A DNA stretch of 64,000 bases from Gammaproteobacteria bacterium (GCA_029862045.1 JAOTYE010000012.1:47886-111885); one strand, 5' to 3'. Numbered from the stretch's first letter, positions 20,756 through 31,749 are shown. A program made the numbers and translations. The notes: generated from the sequence alone by a model not told the origin.

Positions 20756-21508
20756 ATGTCATCGCAAAATAGTCTCAACGGCAAGGTCGCACTGATCACG
20801 GGAGCCGCCAGACGTGTCGGCGCTGTGATCGCCGCCCGATTGCATCAGAGCGGTGCCGATGTCGCCATCCATTATCGCGGCTCCGCCGACGCGGCGGCGG
20901 CGCTCGTGCAGGAACTCAATGCGCAGCGCCCCGACTCAGCTGCCGCCTTCAAGGCTGATCTCATCGATACATCGAGCATACCTGCGCTGGTCGCCGACAT
21001 TGTGCATTGGCGAGGCCGGCTCGACGTCTTGATCAACAACGCGTCGAGCTTCTATCCGACGCCTCCCGGAGAAATCACCGAGGCGCATTGGGACGATTTG
21101 ATCGGCAGCAATCTCAAAGCGCCGCTGTTTCTGTCCCAGGCGGCACTGCCCGAGCTACGCAAGACCAAAGGCGTAATCATCAATATTGTTGATATCCATG
21201 CGCAGCGACCGCTGAAGAACCACACCGTTTATGGCCCGGCCAAAGCAGCCCTCGCAATGTTGACGCGGTCACTCGCAAAAGATCTGGCTCCCGACGTGCG
21301 CGTGAACGGCGTATCGCCAGGCGCAATCCTCTGGCCCGAGGACGGCATGGGCGAAGAAACCCGGGAGTCTATCCTCAAGCAGATTCCGCTCCAGCGCGCC
21401 GGCGATCCCAACGATATTGCAGGGTGCGTTCTCTACCTCGTGCGCGATGCGACCTACGTGACCGGACAAATCATCGCGGTCGACGGCGGTCGCAGTATCG
21501 GCTGGTAA
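20756..21508 (+). CDS. folM: Pteridine reductase / dihydromonapterin reductase-like SDR
   Basis: NADPH-dependent reduction of pterins is the expected role. 250 residues with the short-chain dehydrogenase fold. TGAARRVG replaces the usual TGxxxGxG, the Arg being typical of pteridine reductases. The catalytic triad reads Asp (NIVDIHA), Tyr and Lys (YGPAK), with Asp where classical SDRs have Ser. The C-terminus ends DGGRSIGW as in that group. folK and folB lie 1.5-2.3 kb away on the other strand, which fits a pterin role. It is divergent from midA. Confidence 0.88.
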   Translation: MSSQNSLNGKVALITGAARRVGAVIAARLHQSGADVAIHYRGSADAAAALVQELNAQRPDSAAAFKADLIDTSSIPALVADIVHWRGRLDVLINNASSFYPTPPGEITEAHWDDLIGSNLKAPLFLSQAALPELRKTKGVIINIVDIHAQRPLKNHTVYGPAKAALAMLTRSLAKDLAPDVRVNGVSPGAILWPEDGMGEETRESILKQIPLQRAGDPNDIAGCVLYLVRDATYVTGQIIAVDGGRSIGW

Positions 21509-22834
21509 TCAGAACGCGCCGGCGAATTCCCGCCACGGCGGGCCACGGCGATCCGGCTGCGGATAATCTTGCGGGAGGACGCGCTGCGCCGGAGCGCCAG
21601 GCAAGGAGATGACCGGGCAAGCGCCCGTGTCGAGATATCCGAGCGCCGCCACCATGTTCGGGTCGGTCGGAGCACCGATCGCCACATTCAGATCATCAGC
21701 GGCCGCACAGTCGACCGGAAGTCCGCCAAAGTAATCGCCGAAGTCAACGGCATTGACGAGCTTGAATGCCGTTGGTCGCAAAATCTTCTCGCAAAACTCG
21801 AATCCGACCTGACCGACCGGCTTGCCGAAGGTCCTGTCACCCACGATGACGACCTCAACGTGAGGATCCATGCTATTGGTTACGAGCTCACTGGCCGACG
21901 CGGTCCCTTGTGTCGCGATGACGACGAGACGCGACAGGCTTACCGAGTTGCCGAGACGCTCAAAAAACTCCTCCGAGTTATTTCCGGCTGCCCGATCGTT
22001 ATTGAAAAGGGTCTTCGAGAACGTCAGATTCTCGGCAACTTCCCCACCGAAAAAGTCGCCCAGCAGGTTCGCGGTGCTTACGAGGCCACCGCCGTTGTAA
22101 CGCAGGTCGATAATCACGTCGTTGACGCCATTCGCGTTGAAGGCAGCAAAAACCGTGTCGAACGCCGGGTCGGCTGTACTGATGAAGGTCGTTAACTCCA
22201 CGTAGCCAACCATGCGGCCACCGCCGGCGTCGATGACCCGCCACTGCGGGATCGGATTGATCGTCACGATGTCTTTCGCGATCGTCGCCATCAATTCGGT
22301 AACTCCATCTGTCTCCAGCATCCTGAAATCGAGCGGTGTCGTATCGAACGCCGCAGCAAAGCCTTCAGCAGCCTCGATTTCAGCAACCGTGCGACCATTT
22401 AGCTCGAGGAATCGCTGCCCACGGGCAAGCCCCCCCATGTCTGCGGGACTGCCACCGAAAACGCGCGTAATGCGAAAGTCATCGGCTGCCAGTTGTCGCC
22501 AGCTGAAGCCAAACCCCTCGAATTTGCCCTCGCCGAAGAATTGCGCATCGGCTTCTGCCGAGTTGATGAAGCTGAACTTGTCGATGGGTTGCCCGCTACC
22601 GTCATCGGGACTGAACGTCGTCAGAAAGGCCAGCAAGGCCTCCGGTGTTGCGTAGTCACCGACATCGACATTGTTCGGCAACAGGTCATTCCAGAGATAC
22701 CATTCCTGCATCGCAAGAAGTACGAAGTTCTTTTGCCCGGTATTCGAGCAATTGACGTTGTTTTGGCCGCCACCGTCTGACGAACTGCAGCCAGTCAGAA
22801 TTGCAGCGATCAGAATGAACAGTATCTTGCGCAT
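21509..22834 (-). CDS. S41-family (C-terminal-processing-type) protease, lipoprotein
   Basis: 441 residues. The lipobox LTGCSSSDGGG indicates an envelope lipoprotein. A PDZ-like region (about 110-190, GSPADMGGLARGQRFLELNG) precedes the S41 core: IIDLRYNGGG, then the nucleophile Ser in GTASASELV and the Lys in VGDRTFGKPVGQ. These are the Ser-Lys dyad positions of tail-specific proteases. The substrate is unknown. Its stop abuts the folM-like stop codon with no gap, so the two genes are exactly convergent. Confidence 0.88.
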   Translation of the reverse strand: MRKILFILIAAILTGCSSSDGGGQNNVNCSNTGQKNFVLLAMQEWYLWNDLLPNNVDVGDYATPEALLAFLTTFSPDDGSGQPIDKFSFINSAEADAQFFGEGKFEGFGFSWRQLAADDFRITRVFGGSPADMGGLARGQRFLELNGRTVAEIEAAEGFAAAFDTTPLDFRMLETDGVTELMATIAKDIVTINPIPQWRVIDAGGGRMVGYVELTTFISTADPAFDTVFAAFNANGVNDVIIDLRYNGGGLVSTANLLGDFFGGEVAENLTFSKTLFNNDRAAGNNSEEFFERLGNSVSLSRLVVIATQGTASASELVTNSMDPHVEVVIVGDRTFGKPVGQVGFEFCEKILRPTAFKLVNAVDFGDYFGGLPVDCAAADDLNVAIGAPTDPNMVAALGYLDTGACPVISLPGAPAQRVLPQDYPQPDRRGPPWREFAGAF

Positions 22835-22956
22835 TGTTTCTCCCGCAGGCCGGGCAGTCAGCCGCTTATGGCGCCGATGTTAGCGGATACCCGGGATGCC
22901 CGGCATTGCATTGGTTCCCACTTTGACCGCACGAAGCGAGTAAATGCTCACGCTTT

Positions 22957-23445
22957 TTACAAAATAACGCTGACAGGCACCAAAGGATGACTCTCTTTGT
23001 CAAATGCCTGCCAGTGTTCCGACAGCGTACGACGGGTCACGGGGTGCACAAGGACGGGAGCCAGCTCGGCGATGGGGCGAAGAACGAAGCTGTACTCGAG
23101 AATATCCGCTCGCGGCAAGCGCACGGGCGGCTCATCCAGAATGAGGTCGTCATAAAGCAAGAGGTCGATGTCGAGCGGTCGAGACGAGAAACTCGGCCCG
23201 CGGCGCTGCCGCCCCACCATCTCGTGAATCGCCTCGATTTGTTGGTGAATGTCAGCTGGACTCTCGTTCGACTGCAAGCCGACGACCAGATTCAGGAAAT
23301 CGTCACCCTCGAAGCCGACCGCGGCGCTTTGATACGTATCAGACAACTCAAGTTCACCGAATCGCCGGCGCAGCTCGGTCACCCCAAGCTGAAGGTTTTC
23401 CGCGGCATTGATGTTGCTACCGAGCCCGAGATAAACGGCTGCCAC
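22957..23445 (-). CDS. folK: 6-hydroxymethyl-7,8-dihydropterin pyrophosphokinase
   Basis: Transfers pyrophosphate from ATP to hydroxymethyl-dihydropterin in folate synthesis. 162 residues, the usual length. It shows VYLGLGSN at the start, FLNLVVGLQ, and the ATP/metal site RPLDIDLLLYDD with the two essential Asp residues, then LPRADILEYSFVLRPIAELAP. It begins five bases after the folB stop codon, forming a folB-folK pair for consecutive pathway steps. Confidence 0.95.
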   Translation of the reverse strand: MAAVYLGLGSNINAAENLQLGVTELRRRFGELELSDTYQSAAVGFEGDDFLNLVVGLQSNESPADIHQQIEAIHEMVGRQRRGPSFSSRPLDIDLLLYDDLILDEPPVRLPRADILEYSFVLRPIAELAPVLVHPVTRRTLSEHWQAFDKESHPLVPVSVIL

Positions 23446-23450
23446 GGCGC

Positions 23451-23816
23451 TCAGCTCGAGTCAGGTCGTGTGCCACGTTCGATAAGCACGCCAACATCGC
23501 GCGCGCCTCTGATCGCGCCGGGTTTGTTGACCTTGACCCGGACCCAGGACACCTCGAATTCGTCGCGGATAATTTCCGCAATCCTCTCAGCGAGCGTCTC
23601 GACGAGCTGAAAGCTGGAATCGGCGACGAACTGCTGTACACGTTTCGCGACAAGCTTGTAATTTAGCGTGTCCTCGACGCTGTCGGTCCCGGCAGCCTTG
23701 CAAATGTCCGCTGCCATGTCGAGGTCGATCGCGACAGTCTGGCGGATCTTGCGCTCCCACTCCCAGATACCAATGACCGTATCTACTTTCAGGTCGTGCA
23801 GAAAAATGATGTCCAT
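23451..23816 (-). CDS. folB: Dihydroneopterin aldolase
   Basis: Cleaves dihydroneopterin to hydroxymethyl-dihydropterin and glycolaldehyde. 121 residues. It shows the family pattern MDIIFLHDLKVDTVIGIWEWER, the DTLNYK segment and VETLAERIAEII near residue 75 with the substrate-binding Glu, and VKVNKPGAI near the end. The fold forms a homo-octamer in studied members. It sits 24 bases downstream of tsaD and directly upstream of folK. Confidence 0.95.
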   Translation of the reverse strand: MDIIFLHDLKVDTVIGIWEWERKIRQTVAIDLDMAADICKAAGTDSVEDTLNYKLVAKRVQQFVADSSFQLVETLAERIAEIIRDEFEVSWVRVKVNKPGAIRGARDVGVLIERGTRPDSS

Positions 23817-23840
23817 TTGGCCTCGATCTTGCGATGTGGG

Positions 23841-24851
23841 TCAGGTGCCCGGTGGCGACAGCGTAGCAAGCGACCAGCGCGCCTGCGCGCGGATTTCGGC
23901 GGCCTCATGCGCATCGGCAAGCCGCAACGCACCAGCCACAGCAATCATCGCGCCATTGTCGGTGCAATACGCCAACCGCGGGTAGTAAACCTGCCCCGCA
24001 AAGCGATCGGCGACCTCCTTGCGCAGCAGCTTGTTCGCGCCGACGCCGCCGGCGACGACAATACGCTCGAGCTCCTGCCGCGCCGCGGCCTGCAGCGCAC
24101 GGCCGACAAGCGTGTCGACCGCGGCGCGCTGGAACGAGGCCGCGATATCCGCTCGACAGGCAGCAAACGTCCCATTTTCCCTGGTCTTCCTGACCTCGAG
24201 CATCACGGCCGTCTTCAGACCGCTGAAGCTGAAGTCGAGCCCGGGGCGATGCAGCATTGGCCGCGGCAACGCAAAAGCAGCATCGTCACCGTCCTGGGCA
24301 AGCGCAGCGAGCGCTGGCCCACCGGGATAGCCGAGGTCCAGTAATTTGGCCGTCTTGTCGAACGCCTCGCCGGCAGCGTCATCCAGCGTTGTTCCCAATA
24401 CGTCGTAGTCACCCAGCCCATGGACGGCGATCAGCATCGTATGCCCGCCCGACACGAGCAAGGCAAGGAACGGATACTGCGGCGGATCGTCCTCGAGCAT
24501 CGGCGCAAGCAGGTGCCCTTCCATATGGTGCACCGGGATGACCGGGCAACCCCAGGCCAGGCCCAGACCGTTCGCCATACCACTACCAACCATGAGCGCC
24601 CCGACGAGGCCCGGCCCCGCCGTATAAGCGATGGCGTCCGGTTTATCGATGCCCGCCTCGCCCAGGACCTGTGTGATGAGCGGCAAGAGACAACGAATAT
24701 GGTCGCGCGAGGCGATCTCGGGCACGACCCCACCGTACATGGCGTGCAGGTCGACCTGGCTATGCAGCGCATCGGCAATGAGCCCGCGTTCGGTGCTGTA
24801 GACCGCGACGCCGGTCTCGTCACAGCTCGTTTCGATGCCGAGGACATTCAT
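23841..24851 (-). CDS. tsaD: tRNA N6-threonylcarbamoyladenosine synthase subunit TsaD
   Basis: Catalytic transferase of the t6A37 modification of ANN-decoding tRNAs, acting with TsaB and TsaE. 336 residues. It begins [14 protein letters not shown] and carries the metal-binding HHMEGH motif (about residues 110-115), SGGHTMLI and [10 protein letters not shown]. The start at 24851 gives the standard N-terminus. The frame stays open to 24962, but that extension translates a REP palindrome. It is divergent from rpsU, the usual gammaproteobacterial arrangement. Confidence 0.96.
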   Translation of the reverse strand: MNVLGIETSCDETGVAVYSTERGLIADALHSQVDLHAMYGGVVPEIASRDHIRCLLPLITQVLGEAGIDKPDAIAYTAGPGLVGALMVGSGMANGLGLAWGCPVIPVHHMEGHLLAPMLEDDPPQYPFLALLVSGGHTMLIAVHGLGDYDVLGTTLDDAAGEAFDKTAKLLDLGYPGGPALAALAQDGDDAAFALPRPMLHRPGLDFSFSGLKTAVMLEVRKTRENGTFAACRADIAASFQRAAVDTLVGRALQAAARQELERIVVAGGVGANKLLRKEVADRFAGQVYYPRLAYCTDNGAMIAVAGALRLADAHEAAEIRAQARWSLATLSPPGT

Positions 24852-24875
24852 AGGCGGCGGATGATACTGCAGATC

Positions 24876-24925
24876 AAATGGGGACATTCCTGATTTCTTG
24901 GAATAAATCAGGAATGTCCCCATTT
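24876..24925. repeat. REP-like palindrome R1 (perfect 21-bp arms)
   Basis: Arms 24876-24896 and 24905-24925 are perfect inverted repeats with core GGGGACATTCCTGATTT around an 8-nt loop. It sits in the tsaD 5' leader, between divergent tsaD and rpsU. It belongs to the same family as elements at 38.2, 44.5-47.4 and 57.1 kb. Confidence 0.9.
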
Positions 24926-24945
24926 GCGCAGAGGAGCCCAGGGGC

Positions 24946-24975
24946 TTGGAATTGGCCTGCATCTATCGTTATAAT
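24946..24975 (+). promoter_or_regulatory. Promoter of rpsU
   Basis: TTGGAA (24946-24951), an 18-base spacer and a perfect TATAAT (24970-24975), about 65 bases before the rpsU start codon. Confidence 0.7.
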
Positions 24976-24987
24976 GAGCGGCTCAGC

Positions 24988-25004
24988 CCCGGCCTTGTGC
25001 CGGG
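24988..25004 (+). terminator. Terminator-like hairpin in the rpsU 5' leader
   Basis: CCCGGC-cttgt-GCCGGG followed by TTTATTTGTATTT, located between the rpsU promoter and its start codon. Stem plus T-rich tail looks like an intrinsic terminator placed as an attenuator. How it would be controlled cannot be read from the sequence. Confidence 0.6.
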
Positions 25005-25038
25005 TTTATTTGTATTTGGACAGAAGACCTTAATTCGT

Positions 25039-25254
25039 ATGCCCAGTGTTCGCATAAAAGAAAACGAGTATTTCGATGCCGCCTTGCGCCGCTTCAAGCG
25101 CGCTTGTGAAAAGGCTGGCGTCCTGACGGAATTGCGCCGTCGTGAGTTTTACGAGAAGCCGACGCAGGAGCGCAAGCGCAAGAAAGCCGCTGCGGTCAAA
25201 CGGCACCTGAAACGTATTTCTCGCGAAGAATCCAAGCGCAAACGCCTCTACTAA
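25039..25254 (+). CDS. rpsU: 30S ribosomal protein bS21
   Basis: Small-subunit protein near the anti-Shine-Dalgarno region, needed for efficient initiation. 71 residues, the normal length, highly basic at the C-terminus (ESKRKRLY). It starts [10 protein letters not shown] with the family-typical [16 protein letters not shown] and [19 protein letters not shown]. The in-frame ATG at 24946 lies in the promoter and is not used. It heads the rpsU-yqeY-dnaG-rpoD series. Confidence 0.97.
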   Translation: MPSVRIKENEYFDAALRRFKRACEKAGVLTELRRREFYEKPTQERKRKKAAAVKRHLKRISREESKRKRLY

Positions 25255-25298
25255 GCTGCGCTGTGCGTTCTTAGCTCCGTGCTTGCGGAGCCGCCGCC

Positions 25299-25742
25299 AT
25301 GCCCCTGAAAGACCAAATCACAGACGACATGAAGTCCGCCATGAAGGCCGGTGACAAAGACCGCCTCAAAGTGGTGCGGCTGATGCTGGCTGCCATCAAG
25401 CAGGTTGAGGTCGACAAACGCATCGAACTCGACGATGCGGCCGTGCTGTCGATACTCGACAAGATGGTCAAGCAGCGTCGGGATTCCGTCGAGCAGTTTC
25501 AAAAAGGCGGCCGGGACGACCTGGCCAATATCGAGTTGGCCGAGATTACCGTTCTCGAAGGCTACCTGCCGGAGCAACTCAGCGATGCCGAACTCGACGC
25601 GATGATCGACGACGCGATCAGCTCATCCGGGGCCGACAGCATTCGTGACATGGGTAAGGTGATGGGTCAGATCAAATCCAAAGCAGCTGGCCGGGCCGAT
25701 ATGGGTGCCGTGGGCGCCAAGGTAAAAGCGCGTCTCGGCTAA
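25299..25742 (+). CDS. yqeY: GatB/YqeY domain protein
   Basis: 147 residues and related to the tail domain of the aspartyl/glutamyl-tRNA amidotransferase subunit GatB. The function of the free-standing protein is not established. It shows MKSAMKAGDKDRLKVVRLMLAAIK, RRDSVEQFQKGGRDDLA, EITVLEGYLPEQLSDAEL and the C-terminal DMGKVMGQIKSKAAGRADMG pattern. It lies 44 bases after rpsU and 101 before dnaG, a position it holds in many gammaproteobacteria. Confidence 0.93.
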   Translation: MPLKDQITDDMKSAMKAGDKDRLKVVRLMLAAIKQVEVDKRIELDDAAVLSILDKMVKQRRDSVEQFQKGGRDDLANIELAEITVLEGYLPEQLSDAELDAMIDDAISSSGADSIRDMGKVMGQIKSKAAGRADMGAVGAKVKARLG

Positions 25743-25843
25743 GAAGTGTGCTTGACTGGCGCATTGCGCCGAATCGACTATGCTAGTCGCAATAACAACA
25801 ATAACGAAAGACCCGTTGTTCGGGAGTTGCCGTTTAATTCATT

Positions 25844-27589
25844 ATGGCCGGATTGATTCCTCAGGATTTTATTGATGATCTGATCGCTCGCGCGGACATC
25901 GTCGAGGTTATCGGCCGCCGACTGCAACTCAAGAAAGCCGGGCGTGAATTCAAAGCCTGCTGTCCGTTCCATGATGAAAAGACACCGTCGTTTACGGTAA
26001 GCCCGGGTAAGGGGTTTTACCATTGCTTCGGCTGTGGCGCGCACGGCACGGCAATCGGCTTCCTCATGGAATACGACCACATGAGTTTCGTTGAAGCCAT
26101 CGAGAATCTCGCAAGCCTGATGGGTGTCGACGTGCCGCGGGACGAGAGCGATCGCCCTGCGCGGCGTTACGATGAGCTGTTTTCGCTGATGACCAGCGTC
26201 GAACAGCACTGGCAAGGCTGCCTGCGCGACAACACGGTTGCCGTTGAGTATCTGCAGCGGCGCGGCATCGATGGCGCGACGGCAAAACGCTTCGGCATCG
26301 GCTATGCGCCTGATAGCTGGAGCGATGTGCTCGACAAGTTTGGTAAAACCCCTCAGGCGGCAGAACGACTGCTCGCGACGGGGCTGGTCATTCGGAAAGA
26401 CAATGGCAAACACTACGATCGGTTTCGTGATCGCATCATGTTTCCGATTCGGAACACGCGTGGTCGCACCATTGGCTTTGGCGGGCGCGCGCTCGGCGAC
26501 GGCGAACCAAAATATCTGAACTCGCCCGAGACCGTGTTATTTCACAAAGGCCGTGAACTTTATGGCTTGTACGAGGCGCGCCAGGCGCTGCGGCAGATTG
26601 AGCGACTGGTCGTGGTCGAGGGCTATATGGACGTCGTCGCACTGGCCCGGCATGGGATCGATTTCTCGATTGCCACGCTCGGCACCGCCACAACAGCCGA
26701 CCACCTCAACGTTCTTTTTCGGCTGACGGAAAACGTGATCTTCAGTTTCGACGGGGACCGTGCCGGGAAGGCCGCAGCCTGGCGCGCGCTCGAAAACGCG
26801 TTGCCGCAGGTCCGCGAAGGCCGGCAAATACGCTTCGTCTTTCTTCCCGATGGACACGATCCGGATTCCTTCGTCAACGAGCACGGAGCCGATGCCTTTA
26901 TGACGGCACTGGATAATGGCGTTGCGTTATCGGACTTCCTGATCGGCGAACTTGCAAGCCAGGTGGATATGACAACGGTCGACGGCAAAGCACGACTCGC
27001 GGAACTCGCGAAGCCGATGATTCACAAAATTCCGCAAGGCGTCTACCGCGAGCTGCTCATCGACAGCCTGGCCGACAAGGTCGGCCTGACCGGAGCAAGA
27101 CTCGAGAAGATGCTCGGTCAGGCTGCAGCAGCAAGCGGCGAATCAGGTGCCCGCCGGAGTCCGGCAGACCGTCGCCGTCGCGGCATGATCGGGGCCGGCA
27201 GGCCATCGGTCGTGCGACGCGCGATTACGCTGTTGCTCAACCACCCGGCGGCAGCCGACAAGCTCGACATCGAGAAACTGGCTGGCCTTAACCGCCCCGG
27301 CGTCGATCTTTTGCGCGACCTGATTGAAACCGTGCAGCAGGAACCCAATATCACCATGGCTGGATTGCTCGAGCGCTGGCGGCACAATGATGCAGGCCGT
27401 CACCTGGGCAAACTCGCGGCGAATGAGGTGCCGCACGAAGAAGATTTTGACGCGGCGGCCGAGCTCGAAGCCTGCGTGGAGCAACTGGCGCTCGCAGGGC
27501 GCCGGGAGCGAATCGATTTTTTGATTGAAAAACAGAAGCTTAGCTCGCTGTCCGATGATGAGAAAAGCGAACTTAGGCAATTGCACTAA
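25844..27589 (+). CDS. dnaG: DNA primase
   Basis: Synthesises RNA primers at the replication fork with DnaB helicase. 581 residues. The N-terminal zinc-binding domain has CCPFHDEKTPSF and YHCFGCGAHG (about 39-66), the Toprim domain has VVEGYMDVVALARHG (about 263-277), FSFDGDRAG and LPDGHDPD. A C-terminal helicase-binding domain starts near 440. It starts at the ATG 25844. About 100 bases separate it from yqeY, including a GGCGC-att-GCGCC palindrome. Confidence 0.96.
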   Translation: MAGLIPQDFIDDLIARADIVEVIGRRLQLKKAGREFKACCPFHDEKTPSFTVSPGKGFYHCFGCGAHGTAIGFLMEYDHMSFVEAIENLASLMGVDVPRDESDRPARRYDELFSLMTSVEQHWQGCLRDNTVAVEYLQRRGIDGATAKRFGIGYAPDSWSDVLDKFGKTPQAAERLLATGLVIRKDNGKHYDRFRDRIMFPIRNTRGRTIGFGGRALGDGEPKYLNSPETVLFHKGRELYGLYEARQALRQIERLVVVEGYMDVVALARHGIDFSIATLGTATTADHLNVLFRLTENVIFSFDGDRAGKAAAWRALENALPQVREGRQIRFVFLPDGHDPDSFVNEHGADAFMTALDNGVALSDFLIGELASQVDMTTVDGKARLAELAKPMIHKIPQGVYRELLIDSLADKVGLTGARLEKMLGQAAAASGESGARRSPADRRRRGMIGAGRPSVVRRAITLLLNHPAAADKLDIEKLAGLNRPGVDLLRDLIETVQQEPNITMAGLLERWRHNDAGRHLGKLAANEVPHEEDFDAAAELEACVEQLALAGRRERIDFLIEKQKLSSLSDDEKSELRQLH

Positions 27590-27635
27590 GATCCTGGATC
27601 GTTGGGAATTTCTAGCTTGGGCTCTGTCAAAATAG

Positions 27636-27641
27636 TATAAT
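27636..27641 (+). promoter_or_regulatory. -10 element upstream of rpoD
   Basis: A perfect TATAAT in the 89-base dnaG-rpoD gap, 38 bases before the proposed TTG start. No -35 hexamer of good quality is at the right distance. An internal rpoD promoter would be consistent with the E. coli operon, where dnaG-rpoD contains extra promoters. Confidence 0.45.
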
Positions 27642-27678
27642 TACTCGTTTGCATCTTTTACATGGAGGACGTTCCGTC

Positions 27679-29499
<1,821 letters not shown>

Positions 29500-29507
29500 T
29501 TGCAACG

Positions 29508-29526
29508 GGCATTCTGTTAGAATGCC
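29508..29526 (+). terminator. Hairpin after rpoD
   Basis: GGCATTCT-gtt-AGAATGCC, a perfect 8-bp stem nine bases after the rpoD stop codon. No T-tract follows, so terminator function is uncertain. Confidence 0.5.
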
Positions 29527-29580
29527 GCTCCCACACAGTGGGCCTGTAGCGGGGTCGCGTAGCGACACGGTTTGAGCAGT

Positions 29581-29597
29581 GCGGCCCAAAGGGCCGC
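29581..29597 (+). terminator. GC-rich hairpin between rpoD and the tRNA
   Basis: GCGGCCC-aaa-GGGCCGC, perfect 7-bp GC stem, 41 bases before the tRNA. It lacks a T-tract and could be a processing or stabilising structure. Confidence 0.45.
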
Positions 29598-29637
29598 TGT
29601 CGTAACCAGCCGGCCAAAAAGTGAATACTGACAATTA

Positions 29638-29714
<77 letters not shown>

Positions 29715-29820
29715 TTCTTCTGCTGGTCATTTCAAGCACCCTATGTCCGCTTGATTTGACCAATGCTCTACTCGCAGTTCTGTGACCCAGTTCCCTGCTC
29801 ATTCAGAGGCAGGAAAATCC

Positions 29821-29847
29821 TAAAGAATTACCGGATCAAGTCGATAT
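29821..29847 (+). promoter_or_regulatory. Candidate FliA (sigma-28) promoter
   Basis: TAAAG (29821-29825), 14 bases, then GTCGATAT (29840-29847), against the flagellar sigma consensus TAAAGTTT-N11-GCCGATAA. The -35 core is perfect and the -10 differs at two positions. It lies about 45 bases upstream of the histidine kinase gene. Confidence 0.45.
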
Positions 29848-29892
29848 CAACCGGGTGTAGTCGGGATTTTCAGTCGCCCGACAGGCACTTTT

Positions 29893-31749
29893 TTGGGTAG
29901 CGGTGCGAGAAAACCATTGTTGAAAGCAGACCGGATCGGGCTCGTCATTGTCTTCGCCTCACTGTCGGCAATCGCGGCTATTGCCTACATGGTGTTTCAA
30001 TACCAGCACGCAGATCGCCTGGACGACATACGCGGACAGGGCGTTAGCCTCGTGCGCGCCCTGTCCGGCGTGCCGTATGACCAGCTCGTTCCTGGCGGCG
30101 AACAGCAGGGATTCTTGCAGGTGCTGCGACACGGCGCCAAAGACAACGACTTCGCTTATGTCAGCATCGTCGATCGCACCGGACGTACTATTAACGAAGT
30201 AGTCGCGAACGGGCTGATCGTCCCTGCGATCGAAATTCCGTCCGAGCCGTCAGCGTGGCTGGGTGAAGCCCAACTCGAACTACCCCCCGATGGCCGCAAG
30301 ATCATCGAATTCCACGCCCCGCTACTCGCCGCCGGAGACCTGCAGGGCTTCGTTCGATTGGGCTACCGGTATCCGGCATTTGGCCTGGCCATGAGTCAGC
30401 TGCCGTTCTTCGCGGCAGTTTCACTCCCTGTTTTTCTGTTGGTCCCATTGTTTTACGTTCTTTTGCGGCGCGAGATTCGACCCATCCGTGACGCAAGCAA
30501 CGAAATCAACCGCTTGATCGACGGTGAGAGTTATCGTCGACTTGAGATCGCGGCAACCGGCGAACTCGGCGATTTCATGCAGCGCTTTAATCGCTTCGTC
30601 GAACTGGCCGGATCACGTATTGAAGGGCTGGAACAGGATCAAAAACGACTGATAACGTCCACCAAGCTCCTGACGTATCGCAAGAACCGTGTCGAAACGG
30701 TTCTTGAGACGTTGCCCGAGGCCGTTCTTATCCTCGATGAAAGCGGCGCAATCACGTTCGCCAATCAGAAGCTCGCTGCGCTATTCGGCGTGTCAACCGA
30801 GGTGATACTCGCGCAATCGCCGCAACAGTGGTGTGACAACGCGGATATTCTCCAGTTGCTTGCCAAACACAAGGCAGACGGCAAGGGACGGAATTTCACC
30901 GACACGATCCGCTTTAATCTCAGTACGTCCGGGCAGCAGACCATCGTGACGAAGACTTATCCGCTGTTCGCGCCGAACAAGCCATCGGCGGCAATGGGCA
31001 CGCTGATTATATTTCGCGACGAAACACAAGAAGCGCTCGCGCGCCGGGCACGCGGCGACTTTGTTGCCCATCTCTCGCACGAACTCAAGTCGCCGCTTAA
31101 CGTACTGGCGATGTACAGCGAATCACTGCTCGGCGAAGCCGGCAAGACGGAAGAGTTCCGTATCGAAGCGGCGAACGTCATCGCGGACGAAGTTGACCGG
31201 CTCAGCACCCTGATCAACGGCCTTCTCAGCATGACTCAGATCGAAAGCGGCAGCCTGACCCCGGACCGCAGTATCGTGAAACTGCGCGACGTTGCCAGTG
31301 CGGCATTTGAGGAGGCAAAGCACTCTGCCTCTGACAAAGACTACACGTTCGAGTTTGATGCGCCGAAGGAGATGAATCCGGTGCACGTCGACAAGGACCT
31401 CATTCGCATCGCGATCACCAATCTCCTGAGCAACGCAGTCAAGTACAACCGTGACGGCGGCGAGGTTCGGCTGACAATCGAGGAGACGGAAGACGCGGTG
31501 CAGGTTCGGGTCGCCGACTCTGGCATCGGGGTTAGCGAAGACGAAACAGCCAAGATTTTCGACAAGTTCTATCGATCAACTGACGAACGTGTGCAGTCGA
31601 TCAGCGGACACGGCCTGGGCCTCGCACTGACGAAGCAGATTATCGAGCTGCACCATGGATCCCTGTCGCTCAATCACGAGCGGGCGGAGGGTGCTGAATT
31701 CATCATCAATCTATGGAAGGAGACGACTGCGGTTAAGCAGGCGATATAG
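29893..31749 (+). CDS. Membrane sensor histidine kinase with PAS domain
   Basis: 618 residues. An N-terminal helix (about 15-36), a periplasmic sensor region (about 37-170), a second helix (about 176-200), a HAMP-like linker and a PAS domain (about 270-380) lead to the kinase core. Its H-box VAHLSHELKSPLNVL has His near 395, the N-box is NLLSNAVKYNRDGGE, G1 is ADSGIGVSE and G2 is GHGLGLALT. The start codon is uncertain: TTG at 29893 (with ACAGG upstream) or TTG codons at 29917/29920. A lone receiver gene follows after two bases, so the two form a pair. Confidence 0.9.
   Translation: MGSGARKPLLKADRIGLVIVFASLSAIAAIAYMVFQYQHADRLDDIRGQGVSLVRALSGVPYDQLVPGGEQQGFLQVLRHGAKDNDFAYVSIVDRTGRTINEVVANGLIVPAIEIPSEPSAWLGEAQLELPPDGRKIIEFHAPLLAAGDLQGFVRLGYRYPAFGLAMSQLPFFAAVSLPVFLLVPLFYVLLRREIRPIRDASNEINRLIDGESYRRLEIAATGELGDFMQRFNRFVELAGSRIEGLEQDQKRLITSTKLLTYRKNRVETVLETLPEAVLILDESGAITFANQKLAALFGVSTEVILAQSPQQWCDNADILQLLAKHKADGKGRNFTDTIRFNLSTSGQQTIVTKTYPLFAPNKPSAAMGTLIIFRDETQEALARRARGDFVAHLSHELKSPLNVLAMYSESLLGEAGKTEEFRIEAANVIADEVDRLSTLINGLLSMTQIESGSLTPDRSIVKLRDVASAAFEEAKHSASDKDYTFEFDAPKEMNPVHVDKDLIRIAITNLLSNAVKYNRDGGEVRLTIEETEDAVQVRVADSGIGVSEDETAKIFDKFYRSTDERVQSISGHGLGLALTKQIIELHHGSLSLNHERAEGAEFIINLWKETTAVKQAI

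Noticed and set aside
25751..25783. TTGACT and TATGCT as a dnaG promoter
   Set aside because: The spacing between the hexamers is 21 bases, outside the workable range.
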